Below are positions 52,475 through 61,223 of a stretch of DNA of 64,000 nucleotides, piece after piece. Source of the stretch: Alphaproteobacteria bacterium (GTDB lineage: Bacteria; Pseudomonadota; Alphaproteobacteria; RF32; CAG-239); NCBI GenBank assembly GCA_017501665.1, contig JAFVWM010000017.1, positions 1 to 64,000 on the forward strand, in the 5' to 3' direction. Numbering within the stretch: the stretch's first letter is position 1; each line of letters starts with the position of its first letter. The notes under the pieces are model-generated. The model did not search any database. It had not been told where the DNA came from and worked only from the letters and a program-made list of their open reading frames with translations. A program made the position numbers and the translations under genes.

Positions 52475-54001
52475 CTAATTTTTATATTTTATATTTATAA
52501 AACAAAAAAACATCAAAATCAAGCAAAAGCTAATAATGATCAAATTTCCCGCTTTACTATATATTGTAGTTCGCTGTTTAGCTTTTTCCAAATTAATATC
52601 AAGAATATTTTTTTCGTTTAATTCTAAACGGGCTTTTTCTATACCATAAGAATTTATTAAACCGCTTATACCATTGTTAGCCGCTCTGACGATCTGAATC
52701 CCTTCCTCAACAGCTCGTAATTTTGTAGCCACCCAGTGCTGATAAGGTCCGCTTGAATCACCATACCAACCATCATTTGTAACATTGATTAAAAATTCCG
52801 GTCTGTTATTTTTATTTACTATTTCCGAGGGAAAAATAGCCTCATAACAAATTATCCCGCCAAAAGCAGGTATTCCGTCAAACTTAAGCACTTTAGGGCC
52901 ACTTCCTCTACCGAATTCACCGATTGCATTCGCCACCGGCCTTACAAAATCAGGCAAATATTTTCTAAAAGGTATAAATTCGCCAAATGGTACTAAATGG
53001 GTTTTATGATAATACCCCGCCGGAACAGCATGTTTATCAAAAAGCACCAACGAATTGTATGGAACAAACCTTTCGTTTTCTTCCTTATAGGACACCATAC
53101 CGGTAACCAAATAACTACCTTTATTAAGCAAAGGCTTCAACATTTCTCTATGGTATTCATCTCGATCCAAAACAAACGGCGAAGCTGTTTCACCCCAAAC
53201 AATTAAATCAGGTATCCTTAAAGAATCTTTTCCCGACAACTCTACATATTCAATAAAATTTTGTTCTCTTGTTTCTTTATCCCATTTCAATCCCTGAGGA
53301 ATACTCGGCTGAACAATTCTTACAACTACATTTGCATCTTCATAATCAGCATTTTTAATTCGCCAATATCCGCTCCCAAACATTATAGTCCAAACTGACA
53401 CTAGCAATAAACAACTCGGTAATATTGTCTTTTTGTTTAAAACTCCGAACACGCTATAACTTAATATGGCCAAAAGTGATAACAAATATGTTCCGCCTAC
53501 AGACGCAATCTGTATCAACTCATCTGAAAAAGCCAAGCTATATCCTAACAAATTCCAAGGAAAGCCTGTAAAAATAAAACTTCTTATCCATTCAAACAAC
53601 ACAAAGCTTGCCGAGAATGCAATCCACTTTTGCCACTTTGATTTTGCATAAAAAGTTAAAACAGCCGGAAAAGCAAAGAATAATCCGAAAAAAGCTCCTG
53701 AAGCCAAAAGGGTAATCGGATACAGCCAACCGAACTTTTCCGGTTCTATTAACAATGCATTCCCTATCCAAGAAAAACCTAATGAAAAATGTGCAAAACC
53801 AAAGCAATATCCGATCTTAAACAAATTTTTCTTTTCTTGTGCATTTAATAACAAATGCATTAAAACAGAAAAAGTTACAAAGGCAAAAGCGATCCAAAAG
53901 CGTGGGGCAAAAGCCAAAACACTAAGTCCGCCCATAACAAAAGCACAAATTTTTTGATGCTTTGTAATAAAAGATAGCATCGATAAAAAACTATTCTTCA
54001 T
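52475..54001 (-). CDS. lnt: apolipoprotein N-acyltransferase Lnt
   Basis: The 508-aa protein has an N-terminal set of membrane helices and a nitrilase domain with the catalytic Glu (VWGETASPF), Lys (YHKTHLVPFGEFIPF) and Cys (GGIICYEAIFPSEI). It adds the third acyl chain to lipoproteins at the inner membrane. ATG 54001 overlaps the ybeY stop by 11 bp; a TTG at 54013 is possible. The CBS-domain corC/hlyC gene that often stands between ybeY and lnt is absent here. Confidence 0.96.
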   Translation of the reverse strand: MKNSFLSMLSFITKHQKICAFVMGGLSVLAFAPRFWIAFAFVTFSVLMHLLLNAQEKKNLFKIGYCFGFAHFSLGFSWIGNALLIEPEKFGWLYPITLLASGAFFGLFFAFPAVLTFYAKSKWQKWIAFSASFVLFEWIRSFIFTGFPWNLLGYSLAFSDELIQIASVGGTYLLSLLAILSYSVFGVLNKKTILPSCLLLVSVWTIMFGSGYWRIKNADYEDANVVVRIVQPSIPQGLKWDKETREQNFIEYVELSGKDSLRIPDLIVWGETASPFVLDRDEYHREMLKPLLNKGSYLVTGMVSYKEENERFVPYNSLVLFDKHAVPAGYYHKTHLVPFGEFIPFRKYLPDFVRPVANAIGEFGRGSGPKVLKFDGIPAFGGIICYEAIFPSEIVNKNNRPEFLINVTNDGWYGDSSGPYQHWVATKLRAVEEGIQIVRAANNGISGLINSYGIEKARLELNEKNILDINLEKAKQRTTIYSKAGNLIIISFCLILMFFCFINIKYKN

Positions 54002-54515
54002 ACGGATTGGCAATGTTTAACACCTTCAAAATATCAACTTCGATACCTTCCATTTCATCAGCCTCATCATCTTCAATATGATCATAACCGAACAAATGTA
54101 AAATTCCGTGTATCAGCAAATGAGCAAAATGATTTTCTATCAAAATACTTTTAATTCCGGCTTCATCTTCCAAAGTTTCAACAGCCATTATAATGTCGCC
54201 CAATTCAATAACATCTGCGCTCAAAAACTCATCTTCAAAAAACTCATCATCAATATTAGCAAACGACAAAACATTAGTAGGTTTGTCTTTTCCCCTAAAT
54301 TCACGATTAAGCTTTTGCACTTCTGCATTATTACTTAAAGATAAGCTTACTGAAACAGGCTTATTATTCCAGCCTTCAAAACCTAAATCATTTTTCGATA
54401 AAAACCTTAAAGTTTCGGCAAAAACTTTATTAGCAAAATCCTCAACGTCAGAAAATTTTTTATTCCAGCGTTCATCGTCAAAAATGACATTAAGCGAATT
54501 ACTATTCATCACCAT
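53991..54515 (-). CDS. ybeY: endoribonuclease YbeY
   Basis: The zinc site HLLIHGILHLFGYDH (His-x3-His-x5-His) and FRGKDKPTNVLSFAN identify YbeY, here 174 aa. It matures 16S rRNA 3' ends and takes part in ribosome quality control. Start codons 54515 and 54509 both lie in the phoH 3' end, so initiation is coupled to phoH translation. Confidence 0.96.
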   Translation of the reverse strand: MVMNSNSLNVIFDDERWNKKFSDVEDFANKVFAETLRFLSKNDLGFEGWNNKPVSVSLSLSNNAEVQKLNREFRGKDKPTNVLSFANIDDEFFEDEFLSADVIELGDIIMAVETLEDEAGIKSILIENHFAHLLIHGILHLFGYDHIEDDEADEMEGIEVDILKVLNIANPYEE

Positions 54516-55467
54516 ATTCTTTTTTGCTTTTTTCCTCGTATGCTTTAACTATTTTAGCAACCAATCCGTGACGAACAACGTCTGTTGCGCTAAATCTGAC
54601 CGAACCGATATTAGCAGTTCCTTTTAGCACTTCCAAAGCATCTCTCAAGCCAGAAACCACACCTCTCGGCAAATCAACTTGGCTCAAATCGCCATTTACC
54701 ACCATCCGAGAATTTTCACCCAAACGTGTCAAAAACATTTTCATTTGCATCGGTGTAGTATTCTGAGCTTCATCCAAAATTACAAAAGCATTTGAGAGTG
54801 TACGACCACGCATAAAAGCCAAAGGAGCTATTTCAATTTCGCCCAAAGCAATTTTCTTATCCACCTGATCAGCCGGCAACATCTCATACAAAGCATCATA
54901 TAACGGTCGCAAATATGGATCAACCTTATCTTTCAAATCACCGGGCAAGAACCCCAAATTTTCACCGGCTTCTACTGCCGGACGAGATAAAATAATTTTA
55001 TCGATTGTACCTTCAATCATCATAGAAACAGCCAGCGCCACAGCCAAATAAGTTTTACCGGTACCGGCAGGTCCTAAACCGAATACTAACTCATTTTGCA
55101 TCATTGTTTGTATGTACTCTGCTTGAGTTGCCGAACGAGGATATATGTGACGCTTTTTTGTTTTTAAAACAATATTACTCAAATCTTGAGCTGTTTGCGT
55201 ATCAACATTATCACCACTCAATCGCACAGCAGCCTTAACTTCTTGTTCGCCGATTTCAATTCCTCGGCTAACCTTATTATATAAAACATCTATGGCTGTT
55301 TTTGCTTGTTCAATAGAGGTTTTATCCCCTTTAACAGTAATATTATTACCGACCGATATAATTTCCACTCCGATAATTTTTTCCAACAATTTTAAGTTGG
55401 CGTCTTGTGCACCGACCATTTGTTGAACCAATGTATTATTAAACAATTCAAACGAAATTTCTGCCAT
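54502..55467 (-). CDS. phoH: PhoH family ATPase
   Basis: The 321-aa protein has an N-terminal KH-like part and the PhoH ATPase domain: GLGPAGTGKTYLAVALAV (Walker A), then SRPAVEAGENLGFLPGDLK and FVILDEAQNTTPMQMKMFL (Walker B). PhoH is an RNA-associated ATPase; its role is linked with YbeY and RNA quality control. Overlaps ybeY, and starts 5 bp after miaB. Confidence 0.96.
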   Translation of the reverse strand: MAEISFELFNNTLVQQMVGAQDANLKLLEKIIGVEIISVGNNITVKGDKTSIEQAKTAIDVLYNKVSRGIEIGEQEVKAAVRLSGDNVDTQTAQDLSNIVLKTKKRHIYPRSATQAEYIQTMMQNELVFGLGPAGTGKTYLAVALAVSMMIEGTIDKIILSRPAVEAGENLGFLPGDLKDKVDPYLRPLYDALYEMLPADQVDKKIALGEIEIAPLAFMRGRTLSNAFVILDEAQNTTPMQMKMFLTRLGENSRMVVNGDLSQVDLPRGVVSGLRDALEVLKGTANIGSVRFSATDVVRHGLVAKIVKAYEEKSKKEYGDE

Positions 55468-55471
55468 AGTT

Positions 55472-56806
55472 TTATACCTTTACAACTGTTCCTGACAATG
55501 AGTTCATTGTCGCACTTTCTACTTTAATATCAACTATTTTATTTAAATAATCCTTACTTACTTCAGCATGTAAATTCTGCATATAAGGAGTGCGTCCGAC
55601 CAACTGACCGCTGTGGCGACCTTTAGTCTCAAACAATACCGGAACCACTTTACCTATAGTATCCATATTAAACCTGTACTGATAATCAAATAATTTTTCT
55701 TGCAAAATTGCCAAACGTTCTTTCTTAACTTTTTCCTCAATCTGATTTGGCATAATCGAGGCCGGAGTTCCCGGTCTGCGAGAATACTTAAAAGAAAAGG
55801 CCTGAATATATTTTACCTTATCAACCACATCCAATGTTGCCTGAAAATCAGCATCTGTCTCGCCCGGAAAACCGACAATAAAATCCGATGAAAAGCCCAA
55901 ATCAGGATTGGCTTCACGCAAGCGTTCTATAATATCCAAATATTGAGAAGAATTATGTCTTCTGTTCATAGCCTTTAATATACTGTCCGAACCGGACTGA
56001 ATCGGAAGGTGCAAATAAGGCATAAGTTTTTCAATATTTTTATGACAATCAATAAGCTCATCATTAACATCAGCCGGATAAGACGTTGTATACCTGATAC
56101 GTTTTAACCCGTCTATTTCATTAAGTCTGTTTAACAAATAGGCCAAATTACGTTCTTTTCCGTTGGCATCTTCACCATGATAAGAATTAACGTTTTGCCC
56201 CAACAAATTTATTTCCAACGTACCGCCATCGACCAATATTTTGGCTTCTTTAACCACATCTTCAATCGGACGAGAAGTCTCAACACCTCGAGTATAAGGT
56301 ACCACACAATAAGTACAAAAATTGTTACAGCCCTCTTGAATAGCCAAAAATGAACAACCGCCCTGAGAAGAATTTTCCGGCAAAAAATCAAATTTCGATT
56401 CGACCGGAAACTCGGTATCAATAATCGGATCATCTGTCTGAGCCAAAACTTTTTTCAATACTTCAGGCAAACGATGATATGTTAACGGTCCGAGAGCAAA
56501 ATCAACATATCCTGTTCTTTTGGCTATTTGTTCGTCCTCCGCTTGAACCACACACCCCAAAACACCGATAATCGTTTTTTTACCTTCATCAGCTCTTTCT
56601 TGTTTAACAAGATAAGTTCTTCCCAAATCAGAAAATAACTTTTCAGTAGCTTTTTCTCTGATATGACAAGTATTAAATATAACCAAATCAGCCTGTTTTA
56701 AAGCTGTTGTTTCTTCAAACCCCATATCATTTAACATTGTTGCCACTCGGTGAGAGTCATAAACATTCATTTGGCAACCATAGGTTTTTATATAATATTT
56801 TTTCAT
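55472..56806 (-). CDS. miaB: tRNA methylthiotransferase MiaB
   Basis: The 444-aa radical-SAM enzyme has the N-terminal cluster domain (TYGCQMNVYDS; NTCHIREKA; GCVVQAE, three Cys), the radical-SAM motif CNNFCTYCVVPYTRG and a C-terminal TRAM domain. It adds a methylthio group to i6A37, the base made by MiaA (44031-44942). First gene of the miaB-phoH-ybeY-lnt-HTH string. Confidence 0.97.
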   Translation of the reverse strand: MKKYYIKTYGCQMNVYDSHRVATMLNDMGFEETTALKQADLVIFNTCHIREKATEKLFSDLGRTYLVKQERADEGKKTIIGVLGCVVQAEDEQIAKRTGYVDFALGPLTYHRLPEVLKKVLAQTDDPIIDTEFPVESKFDFLPENSSQGGCSFLAIQEGCNNFCTYCVVPYTRGVETSRPIEDVVKEAKILVDGGTLEINLLGQNVNSYHGEDANGKERNLAYLLNRLNEIDGLKRIRYTTSYPADVNDELIDCHKNIEKLMPYLHLPIQSGSDSILKAMNRRHNSSQYLDIIERLREANPDLGFSSDFIVGFPGETDADFQATLDVVDKVKYIQAFSFKYSRRPGTPASIMPNQIEEKVKKERLAILQEKLFDYQYRFNMDTIGKVVPVLFETKGRHSGQLVGRTPYMQNLHAEVSKDYLNKIVDIKVESATMNSLSGTVVKV

Positions 56807-56957
56807 TTTTATCCCAATATTTTATACTCAATTAACCCGATATTATGCCAAGCTTTCACATTTTTCAAACTATTTTTATCGATTCGTCCGATTTTGATTG
56901 AAAAAACATATATTTTTGGTATTATATAAACAAATAATATTAACAAGGAGAACAATT

Positions 56958-57404
56958 ATGCCAAACCAAAATGAAACAAACCGCAAAAGTTTTATCACGC
57001 AATTAAATGAACAAGAAAAGATTGCCTTCTTAAAGGTATTGGTAGCTCTGGCCTCTTGTGACGATAATTTTGATGATGATGAAAAAGCTTTTGTAAAAGA
57101 AACTGCAATTGTTTTTGGCCTAACCAAAGATCATGTTAACGAAATCATGCAACCCGCCAGTGATGAAGAAATTATTACCCAAGCATCACTTATTACCAAC
57201 CGTCAGGCAGCTCTTCAGCTAATTAAAGAAGCTTGTTTCTTAGCCAATTCGGACGGAGATTTATCCGATAGAGAAATACTTCTTATCGGCAAAATAGGCC
57301 AAGCAATGAATATTGAACTTGAAAAAGTCGAAGAAATCAGTAATTGGGTTGTCGAAAAAATAATATGGATAGAAAAAGGCAAAATTATTTTTGAACAAGT
57401 TTAA
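56958..57404 (+). CDS. TerB-like protein, 148 aa
   Basis: The helical protein has KIAFLKVLVALASCDDNFDD and DEKAFVKETAIVFG, then ANSDGDLSDREILLIGKIGQ, the paired acid loops of TerB-like/DUF533 domains, which may bind metal ions. ATG 56958 follows AAGGAG at 8 bp; a frame from 56898 has no ribosome site. It starts the plus-strand group that runs to folD, and is divergent from miaB. Confidence 0.8.
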   Translation: MPNQNETNRKSFITQLNEQEKIAFLKVLVALASCDDNFDDDEKAFVKETAIVFGLTKDHVNEIMQPASDEEIITQASLITNRQAALQLIKEACFLANSDGDLSDREILLIGKIGQAMNIELEKVEEISNWVVEKIIWIEKGKIIFEQV

Positions 57405-57432
57405 CAAAATATAACTCAAAGGAGTTAAGAAA

Positions 57433-58524
57433 ATGGAAGAACGTACATATAGCTCGGAAATGCTCGTCGATAAAGAAGCTTTAGGTTACTATGCCGAAAC
57501 GACAAAAAAGCTTAACACGGAATACGATAGCTTCAATTATATCATTGAACATATGCCTCCCACATACGAAAGTACCGATGCATATATCAAAAATTATGTA
57601 AAAGACCTCACTCCCGATGAACTCAAAAAGCGCGCTGACGGACTTATTAAAGCACAAAATCTAAAAGAAAATAACGGATTGCTTGAATATATGTCCGAAA
57701 AAAACAAAGGTGATTTTCATCATTTTCGTTCTCAATGGTCACCGATCATGTGGCAAGCACACGAAAAAGAAAATACCAAAACCATTAAAATCGGTGACAA
57801 GATAGTAAATGCCGGCGATCTAAACTTTTCTATTGCTGAAACACTAGAATTACAGGATGCCGGACGAGATCCGATTACCGAATATCACGATTGGATAAAA
57901 GCACAAACTCATATCGAAAACAATATATATTCCAACGGTGCCACTTGCGACGAAATAGCTCAGCGAAACTTTTTCATTGATTTTATGGAAGATCGTGAAA
58001 CTGAAATAAAGCGTATTGCCGATCTATATTCATCATCTGCACTAAACTGTAACTCACCGATGCAAAAACTTGCCCAAGAAAAACTTAAGTTTACCCTTTT
58101 TAAGCTTAGTGAATTACGTCGCCTTCGTGATAAAATGAAAGCGACAAAATCAGTAGCCGACAAATGCAAGCATAAAGAAGAACGTGAAAGATTGGAAAAA
58201 GAACAAAAAGAAAAAGAGACATATTATCGTGAAAACTATGATCGTTCTTTGGGTGAAAATCGTTTAACCGCAACCAATAACGACTTATATAATAACAACA
58301 TAACTTTTAGACCTGTTACAAAAAAAGCCGCAGAAGCTCAAGAAAAAATGAATGTTACCGAAAATAACGGAGCAAGAATGATTGAAATGCTTCAATCTTT
58401 ACGAGGTATTACTCCCCCATATAAAAATAATATCAATTTTTCGAAAAAACCTATCAATGTTAAATCTCTCAGATGTTTTGACATGGTTGCATATAATAAA
58501 GCCTTGCGAGAATTAAACAAGTAA
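57433..58524 (+). CDS. hypothetical protein, 363 aa
   Basis: AAAGGAG precedes ATG 57433. The protein is soluble and highly charged. Residues 200-270 form a long Lys/Glu-rich helix (ELRRLRDKMKATKSVADKCK, then ERERLEKEQKEKETYYRENY), a likely coiled coil. The N-terminal 190 residues hold SQWSPIMWQAHEKENT and NFSIAETLELQDAGRDPITEY and are not recognised. It lies 28 bp after the TerB-like gene and may work with it. No signal peptide or membrane segment. Probably lineage-specific; possibly an effector-like or structural protein, but nothing shows this. Confidence 0.7.
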   Translation: MEERTYSSEMLVDKEALGYYAETTKKLNTEYDSFNYIIEHMPPTYESTDAYIKNYVKDLTPDELKKRADGLIKAQNLKENNGLLEYMSEKNKGDFHHFRSQWSPIMWQAHEKENTKTIKIGDKIVNAGDLNFSIAETLELQDAGRDPITEYHDWIKAQTHIENNIYSNGATCDEIAQRNFFIDFMEDRETEIKRIADLYSSSALNCNSPMQKLAQEKLKFTLFKLSELRRLRDKMKATKSVADKCKHKEERERLEKEQKEKETYYRENYDRSLGENRLTATNNDLYNNNITFRPVTKKAAEAQEKMNVTENNGARMIEMLQSLRGITPPYKNNINFSKKPINVKSLRCFDMVAYNKALRELNK

Positions 58525-58598
58525 CATCGTTTATAATTGACATCTGACAAAACTTGCTCTATGAATTAAACAATGTAAAAATTTTTTAGGAGTTATTT

Positions 58599-58901
58599 AT
58601 GATAATTTTAGATCCTGTTTTTGAGATTTTGGCCATAATAGTAGACATATATTTTAAAATAGTAGTTGTTCAAGTTGCTTTACAATGGCTGATTCATTTC
58701 AAAGTTTTGGAAGTATCAAACAAATATGCTCAAAAAACCGTTGAACTTTTAGACAAAGCTACAACTCCGGTATACAACATTATCAAATCAAAAATCAAAA
58801 CAGAATATGCAAATATTGATTTTGCACCGTTTGCTGTTTTGTTGATTTTGTACTTTTTAAGCCGAATGATTATCAGCATCAGACTATCTATTGCAGGTTA
58901 A
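58599..58901 (+). CDS. YggT family membrane protein
   Basis: The 100-aa protein has two membrane segments (residues 8-30 and 78-95) with WLIHFKVLEVSN and TTPVYNIIKSKIKTEYANIDFAP between, as in YggT. These proteins are linked with cell division and osmotic stress in some bacteria. TTAGGAG lies before the start. Followed immediately by DUF167, a common pairing. Confidence 0.9.
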   Translation: MIILDPVFEILAIIVDIYFKIVVVQVALQWLIHFKVLEVSNKYAQKTVELLDKATTPVYNIIKSKIKTEYANIDFAPFAVLLILYFLSRMIISIRLSIAG

Positions 58902-58902
58902 T

Positions 58903-59214
58903 TTGTTTTTTGAAATAACAACAAAAGGAATATTGTTAAGAGTTAGGCTTAGTCCTAACTCTTCTTGTTGTAAAATTTGTGGCATATATACCACACCGGA
59001 CAATGAAAATTATTTAAAGGTAAGTGTCATTAGTGTTCCCGAAAAAGGCAAAGCAAATTCCGAACTGGTATCGTGGCTATCAAAACAATTGAAAATTGCC
59101 AAATCCGATATCAATATTATTTCAGGGGAACTTGATCGCTACAAAAAAATATTGATAACAAATTCAAACGAACAAATCTTAGAAAAATTAAACTCTTTTA
59201 TGCCTAAGGAATAA
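58903..59214 (+). CDS. DUF167 (YggU) family protein
   Basis: The protein has GILLRVRLSPNSSCCKI near its start and KVSVISVPEKGKANSELVSWLSKQL, the DUF167 signature (V-x-x-x-P-x-x-G-x-A-N). It begins with TTG 58903, with AGG seven bases upstream inside the yggT stop region; TTG 58891 is an alternative that would overlap yggT. 103 aa. Function unknown. Ends 4 bp before folD. Confidence 0.88.
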   Translation: MFFEITTKGILLRVRLSPNSSCCKICGIYTTPDNENYLKVSVISVPEKGKANSELVSWLSKQLKIAKSDINIISGELDRYKKILITNSNEQILEKLNSFMPKE

Positions 59215-59218
59215 AAAA

Positions 59219-60109
59219 ATGAGTGCAACAATTATCGACGGAAAAAAAATTGCTTCGAATTTTTATAATAAACTAAAAGAAAAAATATCTAAACTTGAAT
59301 GTGAAGAAATTCCCGTATTGGCAGTGATATCGGTTGGTGATGATCCGGCAAGCAAGGTATATGTTAAAACTAAGCAAAAACGTGCTCAAGAAATAGGTAT
59401 TGGTTGTGAAATAATAGAACTTGCCGATACAATCGGTGAGAATGCCCTTTTAGAAATAATTGATGAGCTTAATGACAACCATCATATTAATGGTATTATT
59501 GTCCAACTACCGCTTCCCAAACATATTGACCAATTAAAAATTTTATCCCGCATAAACCCTTCCAAAGATGTTGACGGTTTTACTCCGTACAATACCGGTC
59601 TTTTATCTTATAACGATAAAAAAGGGTTCATTTCGGCAACTCCCAAAGGCATTTTGCATTTACTACAATCAACCGGCATTGAACTGTCAGGTAAGCATGC
59701 TGCTGTTATCGGGCGCTCCAACATTGTGGGCAAACCAATGGCTATGTTACTTCTAAATCAAGATTGTTCGGTTACCATAACACACTCAAAGAGTCAAAAC
59801 ATTGAAGATATCGTCAAAACCGCCGACATAATTGTAGTTGCCTGCGGACAAGCCAAAATGATAAAATCATCATGGGTAAAAGACGGTGCCACAATTATTG
59901 ACGTAGGAATCAACCGAACCGAAGACGGTCTTTGCGGCGATGTTGATTTTGATGACGTAAAAGAAAAAGCTTCCTTCATAACTCCCGTTCCCGGTGGCGT
60001 TGGTCCGATGACTGTAGCTATGTTGCTTGACAACACTTATACAGCTTTTTGTCGCCAACAAAATGATGGCGAATGCCTTTGTCATCACAAAAATTGCAAA
60101 TGCCACTAA
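59219..60109 (+). CDS. folD: FolD, methylene-THF dehydrogenase/cyclohydrolase, with cysteine-rich tail
   Basis: The bifunctional enzyme has YVKTKQKRAQEIGI (catalytic Lys and Tyr region), GIIVQLPLPKHID, NPSKDVDGF and VIGRSNIVGKPMAMLLL, and PVPGGVGPMTVAMLLDNT at the end. It converts 5,10-methylene-THF to 10-formyl-THF. The usual FolD ends shortly after that last motif, about 280 aa. Here 18 more residues follow, ending CLCHHKNCKCH: a C-x-C-x4-C-x-C motif, the same as in the cysteine-rich protein at 33868. The tail may bind metal. Its terminator overlaps the ribosome site of the next gene. Confidence 0.96.
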   Translation: MSATIIDGKKIASNFYNKLKEKISKLECEEIPVLAVISVGDDPASKVYVKTKQKRAQEIGIGCEIIELADTIGENALLEIIDELNDNHHINGIIVQLPLPKHIDQLKILSRINPSKDVDGFTPYNTGLLSYNDKKGFISATPKGILHLLQSTGIELSGKHAAVIGRSNIVGKPMAMLLLNQDCSVTITHSKSQNIEDIVKTADIIVVACGQAKMIKSSWVKDGATIIDVGINRTEDGLCGDVDFDDVKEKASFITPVPGGVGPMTVAMLLDNTYTAFCRQQNDGECLCHHKNCKCH

Positions 60110-60135
60110 AAATAAAATAATTAATAATTATATAG

Positions 60136-60165
60136 ACTCCTGAAACAAACATTTCAGGAGTTTTT
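60136..60165 (+). terminator. folD terminator, its 3' arm doubling as ribosome site of the next gene
   Basis: ACTCCTGAAA (60136-60145) pairs with TTTCAGGAGT (60152-60161), then TTTT. AGGAG (60156-60160) stands 7 bp before ATG 60168, so the ribosome site is closed when the hairpin forms. Confidence 0.75.
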
Positions 60166-60167
60166 CA

Positions 60168-60512
60168 ATGTCAAACAAGGTTGTTTTTATGCTGGATAAT
60201 GACAAAGATTTTACCAATCTTTACGGACGTTTGCTTCAATCAAAAGGCTGGCAAGTATTTGCTACCGACAATATTTTCTTGCTCTTAAACTATGCCAAAA
60301 CGGCTAAACCTCGTTGGATTTTTATTGACGAAGATTTTGCCAAACATCAAGAAAAAAACATTGCTCATATTATCAACAATGCACTTCCTTTTAATGCAAC
60401 ACACTATGCTGTTTTATCACAACACATTGAGCATAAAAATCGAACCGATATTGACGGAATAGAATTTATTTACAAACCGAATTTTTTACAAAAAGTTATT
60501 CAAATTTCATAA
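60168..60512 (+). CDS. response-regulator receiver-like protein, 114 aa
   Basis: A single REC-like domain: acid pair in MLDNDKDF (residues 9-12), the phospho-acceptor position in WIFIDEDF (Asp/Glu near 54), Thr/Ser-type switch and YKP near the C-terminus (Lys 106). No output domain or partner kinase is nearby. Its ribosome site lies in the folD terminator. Could be a CheY-like regulator, or a degenerate receiver. Confidence 0.7.
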   Translation: MSNKVVFMLDNDKDFTNLYGRLLQSKGWQVFATDNIFLLLNYAKTAKPRWIFIDEDFAKHQEKNIAHIINNALPFNATHYAVLSQHIEHKNRTDIDGIEFIYKPNFLQKVIQIS

Positions 60513-60583
60513 ATTTTATTGCATTTGTCCTCAAATAAGCTAGACTCCTTCCGTAAAATAATTATTCACATTTTTGAGGGCTT

Positions 60584-61183
60584 ATGATAAAATATTTTCA
60601 AAATCTTGTTCAAAAAACTTACGACATAATGCTCAATCTTTCGGCCAAGGATAATGCATTATTGTTCTTATTTATTGTTGCTTTTATCGAAAGCTCATTC
60701 TTTCCGATTCCTCCCGACATTATGCTTATTCCCATGATACTGGCAACCCCGAACAAAGCATGGCGCATTGCAACGACAGCAACTGTTGCCAGCGTTTTAG
60801 GCGGATATTTCGGTTATGGTATCGGTATATTTGCTTTTGATTTAATTGCCAAACCGATTTTAGAATTTTACGATGCCATGACTCAATTTCATGAATTTGA
60901 AAACTACTATCACAAATATGGCGCATGGATTGTTTTTGGTGCCGGTATAACTCCATTTCCATATAAAATAATTACCATCGCCAGCGGTGTTGTACACCTA
61001 GACCCGATTGTGTTTGGAATAGCTTCAATCTTGGCTCGCGGAATGCGCTTTTTCTTGGTTGCTTGGTTATTAAAAAAATTTGGTGCCCCGATGAAAATAT
61101 TTATCGAAAAACACTTAGGCCTTTTATCGATAATCTTTTTAATTTTATTAATCGGTGGCTTTGCCCTAATAAAATACTTTTAA
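60584..61183 (+). CDS. YqaA family (VTT/DedA-like) membrane protein
   Basis: 199 aa with four to five membrane segments and the SNARE-assoc/VTT features: FIESSFFPIPPDIMLIPM (E-x-x-x-P-P motif), GGYFGYGIG and GAGITPFPYKIITIASGV. The short helix-Gly patterns fit YqaA. DedA-like proteins move or flip lipids such as undecaprenyl phosphate; that role is only inferred. A strong terminator ends the unit. Confidence 0.92.
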   Translation: MIKYFQNLVQKTYDIMLNLSAKDNALLFLFIVAFIESSFFPIPPDIMLIPMILATPNKAWRIATTATVASVLGGYFGYGIGIFAFDLIAKPILEFYDAMTQFHEFENYYHKYGAWIVFGAGITPFPYKIITIASGVVHLDPIVFGIASILARGMRFFLVAWLLKKFGAPMKIFIEKHLGLLSIIFLILLIGGFALIKYF

Positions 61184-61187
61184 GCAA

Positions 61188-61220
61188 AAAGCCTCAGTCA
61201 GTCAACTGAGGCTTTTTTTT
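61188..61220. terminator. bidirectional terminator
   Basis: AAAGCCTCAGT/ACTGAGGCTTT with 6-nt loop, then eight Ts on the plus strand; A run on the other side serves the minus-strand gene. Confidence 0.88.
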
Positions 61221-61223
61221 AAT

